Source: Paludibacteraceae bacterium
Lineage (GTDB): Bacteria; Bacteroidota; Bacteroidia; Bacteroidales; Paludibacteraceae
Direction of reading: 5' to 3'
Assembly: GCA_017553575.1 (NCBI GenBank)
Contig: JAFZKQ010000097.1
Location: forward strand, 1-38,640
Length of the DNA: 38,640 nt
Shown here: one piece after another, positions 34,586 through 38,640 of the stretch
How positions within the stretch are numbered: position 1 is the first letter of the stretch
Layout of the letters: every line of letters begins with the position of its first letter
Notes under the pieces: model-generated
Database searches by the model: none
What the model was told of the DNA's origin: nothing
The model's input: the letters and a program-made list of their open reading frames with translations, nothing else
Position numbers and translations under genes: made by a program

Positions 34586-34605
34586 CAATACAAAGTACTT
34601 TTAAA
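34580..34605. promoter_or_regulatory. Operator candidate 1, ACTTTG-N5-CAAAGT
   Basis: ACTTTG (34580-34585), CAATA, CAAAGT (34591-34596) is a perfect interrupted palindrome, followed directly by ACTTTTAAA. This gives a third half-site and a second palindrome, AAAGTACTTT. The same arrangement recurs at 35550-35575. It overlaps the -7 box, the position of a repressor site. Confidence 0.75.
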
Positions 34606-34617
34606 TACTTCAAGAAT

Positions 34618-35223
34618 ATGGAAAACAAAGAAGCTTTTGATGCTTTAAACGAAATAAGGGATATGATGGCGAAGTCCACCAAAGTATTGTCGCTAAGCGG
34701 GGTCTCCTCCATCGTGATTGGCGCATTGGCAATGTTGGCCTCCTTCGTCGCACACCAGCTATTGGAGTTCGAGGGAATACCACAATACCTCAAAATAAAA
34801 CTCCTGATTGTCGGTGCTGCAGTGCTCTTCGTCACTTGCGCCTTGGTGGTTCTCCTTTTTGCCAAGAAGAAAGCCGCCAAAAACAACATCCCTTTTAAGT
34901 TTGACATGACCGCCCGCAAAATGTTGTGGTACTTCTTCTTGCCACTGGTCGTGGGAGGTGTGCTTAGCCTCTCGATTCTTTTCCAAGGGCACTACGGATT
35001 AACCTCCTCCTTCATGCTGGTATTTTACGGACTGGCCTTGGTCAACCTATCCGGCTACTCGTTCTCGAACGTCAAGTATCTGGGTTACGCAGAGCTGATT
35101 CTGGGTCTCATTGACAGCATAACTATTCAGCACGCATTGCTGTTTTGGTCGTTAGGATTTGGTCTCTTTCACATCATCTATGGTGTTGTTTTCCATCTAC
35201 TTTACGAAAGGAAACAGAAATAA
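34618..35223 (+). CDS. Membrane protein, first gene of the CreD locus
   Basis: A 201-residue protein with about six membrane segments (SSIVIGALAMLASFVAH, LLIVGAAVLFVTCALVVLLF, MLWYFFLPLVVGGVLSLSILF, LVFYGLALVNLSGYSF, LGYAELILGLIDSI, LLFWSLGFGLFHIIYGVVF). I do not know a characterised family. An equivalent protein often precedes the small regulator and CreD in Bacteroidetes. ATG 34618 is chosen because promoter and operator end just before it. It overlaps the regulator start by one base (TAATG), so the two are translationally coupled. Confidence 0.82.
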   Translation: MENKEAFDALNEIRDMMAKSTKVLSLSGVSSIVIGALAMLASFVAHQLLEFEGIPQYLKIKLLIVGAAVLFVTCALVVLLFAKKKAAKNNIPFKFDMTARKMLWYFFLPLVVGGVLSLSILFQGHYGLTSSFMLVFYGLALVNLSGYSFSNVKYLGYAELILGLIDSITIQHALLFWSLGFGLFHIIYGVVFHLLYERKQK

Positions 35224-35525
35224 TGAAACTAGGGTTAGAAAACATAAACAAAGCCTTCGAGAGCAAGGTGCGCCTCGGTATCATGTCCGTCCTCATGGTC
35301 AATGCCGAAGTCGACTTCACTACGCTCAAGTCATTGCTCGAACTGACCGACGGCAACTTGGCAAGCCATACCAAGAACTTGGAAGAGTTAGGCTATATCC
35401 TCTCTAAAAAACAGTTCATTGGCCGCAAGCCAAACACCACCTTCGCCATCACGGAGAAGGGTCGGGAGGCATTCACCGAGCACCTAAATGCGTTGGAGGC
35501 TTTTTTGAAAAATTCAGGCAAATAA
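35223..35525 (+). CDS. Winged-helix transcriptional regulator (HTH_34 type)
   Basis: A 100-residue DNA-binding protein that is a single winged helix. Residues 1-15 are MKLGLENINKAFESK; the helix-turn-helix is about 25-60 (DFTTLKSLLELTDGNLASHTKNLEELGYI). The wing is KKQFIGRKPNTTFAITEKGREAF. This is the small PF13601-type family, related to MarR/ArsR regulators and lacking an obvious ligand domain. It starts within the stop of the membrane protein gene (TAATG). Identical inverted repeats lie upstream of its own operon and of creD, so it is probably an autoregulator that also controls creD. Confidence 0.9.
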   Translation: MKLGLENINKAFESKVRLGIMSVLMVNAEVDFTTLKSLLELTDGNLASHTKNLEELGYILSKKQFIGRKPNTTFAITEKGREAFTEHLNALEAFLKNSGK

Positions 35526-35549
35526 CAACTTATATTTTTTTACCATTAT

Positions 35550-35575
35550 ACTTTGAAATTCAAAGTACTTTTAAA
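35550..35575. promoter_or_regulatory. Operator candidate 2 and promoter region of creD
   Basis: ACTTTG (35550-35555), AAATT, CAAAGT (35561-35566), then ACTTTTAAA, an almost exact copy of the site at 34580. The distance from the end of CAAAGT to the start codon is 20 bases here and 21 at the first site. The left half-site also provides TATACTTTG, a near -7 box. Confidence 0.72.
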
Positions 35576-35586
35576 AACTTAGGATT

Positions 35587-36951
35587 ATGATAAACGAAAA
35601 TTCAAGAACAGATTCACAAACTTCCAAGAAGTTGGTGAACAGATTAGGCTTCAAGTGCTTCATCATCGCAGTCATCGGATTGCTGCTGCTCATTCCGACA
35701 AGCATGGTTTCGAACCTCATCGAGGAGCGCGAAGAGGTCGCCGAAAACGTCATCAGGGAGGTCTCCGACCAATGGTGTAGCAAACAAGAGGTGATTGCAC
35801 CGTGCCTCACCCTCGAAAAGATCCTCACCTCCACGACAAGGGTGGAAAACAATGATAGCGAGATTGACGACAAGAGAACCATCACCTCCTACACAAAGAA
35901 AAAATTGAACATTTTGCCCCACAACCTGGACATCACCGGAACCATCGAAACAAAGGTACTGAAACGCAGCATCTATAAGGTGGTGACCTACGAAACCCCG
36001 TTGACCCTAACCGGCGACTTCCAGCTGACCGAGGAAGAGTTGCAAACCGTGCTACCGTTTGAGGGCTTGGCAGAAATCGACTTTGCCGTTTCCAACTTGA
36101 AAGGCATCAGCGACGAGATTACGCTCCAATTCGGGCAACAACGGGTAGTTCTCACCCCCAACGGAACTGGACTGGACAACACATGCAAGAAAATGTCTGC
36201 CAAAGTTGACATATCCGACTTGCTAACGGGGAAAAGCATTCCATTCTCCATGACCATTTCCCTGAAAGGCTCCAAGTCGATCAACTTCGTGCCCGTAGCC
36301 AAGACCACGAATATCCAACTGAAATCTGATTGGAGCACACCAAGCTTCAGCGGCAACTTCTTGCCTTCCTCCCGGGAAGTGACGAACGAGGGATTCACCA
36401 GCAAATGGAAGATCTCCTACGTCAACCGCTCCTACCCTCAGCTGTTTTGGGATAGCGACAAATTGGATAAAGAAATCTCGGATTCGGCCTTTGGCGTAAA
36501 ACTCATCCTGCCCGTAGAGCACTATCAACAATGTATGCGGACATCCAAATACGCCCTCCTCTTCATATTCCTCACTTTCGCCACCTTCTTCTTTATCGAG
36601 ACACTCAACAAGAAGAACATCCACCCTATCCAATATCTTTTCGTGGGTCTGGCTCTGACTATCTTCTACAGTCTGTTGCTATCGTTCTCTGAGCACATCG
36701 GCTTCACTTGGGCATATGCCATCTCAACGCTGATGACCATCGCGATGCTCACCCTCTATTCCATCGGCATCCTAAAGCTTAAGAAGACCTCTTGCTACAT
36801 TGGCGCCGCATTGGGATGCCTATACGTCTACATTTTCGTCCTCACCCAAATGGAGACCTACGCATTGCTGGCAGGTAGCCTTGGCCTATTCGCCATCTTG
36901 GGTCTGATGATGTACTTCTCACAACGAATCAATTGGAACAATGCAGATTAA
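35587..36951 (+). CDS. creD: CreD family inner-membrane protein
   Basis: A 454-residue protein of the CreD (cell envelope integrity) family. One N-terminal membrane segment (about 20-40, CFIIAVIGLLLLIPTSMV) is followed by a large periplasmic region (about 45-325), with IEEREEVAENVIREVSDQWCSKQ near its start and LFWDSDKLDKEISDSAFGVKLILPVEHYQ at its end. Five membrane segments close the protein (about 325-450; YLFVGLALTIFYSLLLSFSEHIGF is typical). CreD was named in E. coli, where it is under CreBC control; the molecular role is unclear. Here it is controlled, by inference, by the small winged-helix protein next door rather than by a two-component system. Confidence 0.92.
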   Translation: MINENSRTDSQTSKKLVNRLGFKCFIIAVIGLLLLIPTSMVSNLIEEREEVAENVIREVSDQWCSKQEVIAPCLTLEKILTSTTRVENNDSEIDDKRTITSYTKKKLNILPHNLDITGTIETKVLKRSIYKVVTYETPLTLTGDFQLTEEELQTVLPFEGLAEIDFAVSNLKGISDEITLQFGQQRVVLTPNGTGLDNTCKKMSAKVDISDLLTGKSIPFSMTISLKGSKSINFVPVAKTTNIQLKSDWSTPSFSGNFLPSSREVTNEGFTSKWKISYVNRSYPQLFWDSDKLDKEISDSAFGVKLILPVEHYQQCMRTSKYALLFIFLTFATFFFIETLNKKNIHPIQYLFVGLALTIFYSLLLSFSEHIGFTWAYAISTLMTIAMLTLYSIGILKLKKTSCYIGAALGCLYVYIFVLTQMETYALLAGSLGLFAILGLMMYFSQRINWNNAD

Positions 36952-37017
36952 CGGAAGTTCCACCCTGCAAGATCTTTACGGAATTGATTTGGTAAACTCA
37001 TTCAGAAGAAAAAGGAA

Positions 37018-37473
37018 ATGATACGAATAGAATTACCCACAATTCTCCTTCCGAGCATTGATTTGGCAATTACCCTTGCCGGACTCTGCGCACCCATCAT
37101 CCTCTACTTTTTGGTACGCAAATTCAATTATAAGGGGTGGCTATACTTCCTTGGCTCGTTGATTCTTACGGCGATCATCACACAAGGCACCATAAGGTTC
37201 AGCAACTTCTGCAGCGAAATTTTCCTAAGTCATTACGACACAGAAAGCCTTCCTGAGATTGATGATATAGAGGAGGAGAATATAGAGGAATTGCTCTTTC
37301 TGCAAGATGAGAAATTCATAACAGGGTTGTATTACTTCGTCGGAACCATCTTTGGGGTCAATGCGCTCTACTGCGCAATAATCTATGGGCTACTCAACAT
37401 GATAGTTCCACTGATCAAGACAGGCAAGAGAAATGCCGACAAAGAGGGGGAAGATGCATCAGAGGCACCCTAA
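37018..37473 (+). CDS. Small membrane protein downstream of creD
   Basis: A 151-residue protein with three clear membrane segments (LPSIDLAITLAGLCAPIILYFLV, WLYFLGSLILTAIITQGTI, FVGTIFGVNALYCAIIYGLLNMIV) and an acidic loop between the second and third (DIEEENIEELLFL). There is a charged C-terminus (KRNADKEGEDASEAP). I do not recognise the family. It lies 66 bases after creD and is closed by a terminator, so it probably belongs to the creD transcript. Confidence 0.75.
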   Translation: MIRIELPTILLPSIDLAITLAGLCAPIILYFLVRKFNYKGWLYFLGSLILTAIITQGTIRFSNFCSEIFLSHYDTESLPEIDDIEEENIEELLFLQDEKFITGLYYFVGTIFGVNALYCAIIYGLLNMIVPLIKTGKRNADKEGEDASEAP

Positions 37474-37484
37474 GCCTAAAAAAG

Positions 37485-37518
37485 CACCGTTGTTGGGACG
37501 ACCAGCAACGGTGTTTTT
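37485..37518 (+). terminator. Terminator of the CreD locus
   Basis: CACCGTTGTTGG (37485-37496) pairs with CCAGCAACGGTG (37502-37513) over 12 bp with one G-U pair and a five-base loop, followed by five T. Confidence 0.93.
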
Positions 37519-37762
37519 GCTTTCTGTAGTAAACACAGTCAAAAAGGGGAGGCCCACGTCCCACCCTCGTCAAATCCAGTCAATGCCATGGTAGTGAATT
37601 GTGAAGAATAAAAATGCGTATGTACTCGATGATGGGCATAACGATATTATTCCATGGCCCCTCATGGCACACATACTCAACTGAAACCCGTTGACGGTTG
37701 GCATTCGCCCCGAACCGACTACTCCAGCCCCATTTTTTTCGATGAATTCGTCTATTTCAGGC

Positions 37763-38218
37763 TCACTCGATCAAATCCGTCGTCCAATTGGCCGCTTGAA
37801 TCTGCGTATCCGTTTCACGCAACTCCTGCGAGAGCTTGTCATACTTCTTCCGCAAATCGACCACCGGGACGGAACTCAGAATCTTGATCTCCGTATGCGT
37901 ATTGCGACGAGCCAAGCAAGAGGCGCTCTCCAAGAAATCATGATAGGAGGAGACCTTCATCTTCAAACAGTCACGACGCGCAATCAGAGCCGTCAACGAC
38001 CCGTTAGGTGTCTGCGTTTGACTATTGGTCAAGTTGATTCGCACCATCAAGTCCTCCAACTGACGCAAGTATCCATCCAACTCCGTCAAGAGTTGATTCG
38101 GATCCTCCGCAGGCTTCTCGCCCTCCTGCACCACCGCATTATTCGAAAGACGGGAGTTCATCTGGGCAACTCTTTTCTGGAGGTCTGCCCTAATCTGCAA
38201 TGCTTCTGCCAATTTCAT
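37763..38218 (-). CDS. DIP1984 family protein
   Basis: A 151-residue predominantly helical cytoplasmic protein. MKLAEALQIRADLQKRVAQMNSRL at the start, LLTELDGYLRQLEDLMVRINLTNSQT, LTALIARRDCLKMKVSSYHDFLESA and LRKKYDKLSQELRETDTQIQAANWTTDL are the conserved blocks of the DIP1984 family. It is long-helix, four-helix-bundle-like. Function unknown across the family; members often lie in mobile or defence-associated contexts, but nothing here shows that. It stands alone, and I see no clear terminator. Confidence 0.88.
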   Translation of the reverse strand: MKLAEALQIRADLQKRVAQMNSRLSNNAVVQEGEKPAEDPNQLLTELDGYLRQLEDLMVRINLTNSQTQTPNGSLTALIARRDCLKMKVSSYHDFLESASCLARRNTHTEIKILSSVPVVDLRKKYDKLSQELRETDTQIQAANWTTDLIE

Positions 38219-38640
38219 ATCTCACCAATTTTTATATTTCAAAATAGATACGCTAAAATAGGGAATTTTAAGTTTACGCACAACAAAAACCGCCAATGGC
38301 CCGAAAATCGCCCCAAAGCCTATTTTATCGACTAAAGTGCCTAATTTTTCCACAAACGAACTCAGATTATCTATGAAAGCATTTTTTGCGGTCCTACCAC
38401 CCTTTTTCATCGCTTCAACCACTTTTTTGTAATTTTTTTCCACGCCTAATTTCACTCCATTTCTGCCGTATTTTTTGCAATTTACACACAAATAACTAAT
38501 ATACAAACACTTAATATACAAATAATCATTCAAAAAGAACGAAAAATACAGAATACGAGCCAACTTTGACCTGCAATTACCTAAAAAATGTGTCACGGGG
38601 TCATCGGGCGATGATAAATAGGCGGATTATTCCTATCAAA
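38219..38640. other. Right-edge region, no supported gene
   Basis: About 420 AT-rich bases. A minus-strand frame (38222-38596) is open but has no domain, a poor amino-acid composition and overlaps the expected promoter of the DIP1984 gene. A TATTTTG at about 38240-38246 on the minus strand is a weak -7 candidate. No RNA gene is visible. Confidence 0.5.

Larger units (their letters stand above)
34303..34617. other. Divergent intergenic region, promoter of the CreD locus
   Basis: A 315-base AT-rich gap. A reading frame is open from 34411 in frame with the membrane protein, but promoter and operator sequences lie inside it, so I treat it as non-coding. Apart from the promoter at 34556-34585 and its operator, I see only an ATAGCTAT palindrome at 34490-34497. 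Confidence 0.6.

Noticed and set aside
34411-34617. N-terminal extension of the CreD-locus membrane protein
   Set aside because: The extension contains the exact promoter and operator sequences, and the extended peptide has no membrane-protein character.
38222-38596. 124-codon minus-strand frame at the right edge
   Set aside because: AT-driven composition, no domain, and overlap with the probable promoter of the DIP1984 gene. It could be revived if homologues exist.
1-38640. CRISPR arrays, tRNA or rRNA genes, insertion sequences
   Set aside because: I found no regularly spaced direct repeats, no cloverleaf-like sequence in any gap and no transposase or integrase gene.

Overview
This window looks like chromosomal DNA of a member of the Bacteroidota, most likely order Bacteroidales. 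The evidence is the gene set and order: a GH57 / GT4 / glycogen-debranching cluster, tig-clpP-clpX-recQ, SPOR-folE, a CreD locus, and a TonB receptor paired with a lipoprotein. Many promoters also carry the Bacteroidales -7 consensus TAnnTTTG rather than sigma70 boxes. One secreted enzyme ends in a tail that resembles a type IX secretion sorting domain. I cannot assign a genus.

Layout. 1-486: no gene; a (CTTG)n microsatellite at the edge, two diverged copies of a hairpin-forming repeat and a strong terminator. 487-5733 (minus): an alpha-glucan operon (debranching enzyme, GT4 glycosyltransferase, GH57 amylase, small exported protein). 6238-8622 (plus): zinc metallopeptidase, BadF-type sugar kinase, RimM. 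8731-14920 (minus): recQ, clpX, clpP and trigger factor. 15255-17965 (minus): coiled-coil lipoprotein, rsmI and a Glu/Lys/Pro-rich protein. 18203-23990 (plus): GH30 glycosidase, AI-2E family membrane protein, prmC, recX and a CPBP membrane protease. 24205-26020: two SAM methyltransferases and a small membrane protein. 26177-30425 (plus): ZIP transporter, TonB-dependent receptor and beta-propeller-like lipoprotein, a probable metal or metallophore uptake locus. 30690-31800: degraded, AT-richer region with a broken outer-membrane lipoprotein-sorting gene and an orphan lipoprotein. 31806-34302 (minus): folE, SPOR protein, panE and S4 protein. 34618-37473 (plus): membrane protein, winged-helix regulator, CreD and another membrane protein. 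37763-38218 (minus): DIP1984-family protein. 38219-38640: no gene I can support.

Two regulatory patterns deserve most attention. (1) The ZIP and TonB-receptor promoters share an 11-base core (AAAATAGCTAT) in a palindrome. The palindrome centres lie 36.5 and 26.5 bp upstream of the two -7 boxes, a difference of one helical turn. This suggests a shared metalloregulator and ties the three genes into one uptake system. (2) The two promoters of the CreD locus carry the same inverted repeat ACTTTG-N5-CAAAGT followed by ACTTTTAAA. They flank the gene for a small winged-helix regulator, which predicts its operator and autoregulation.
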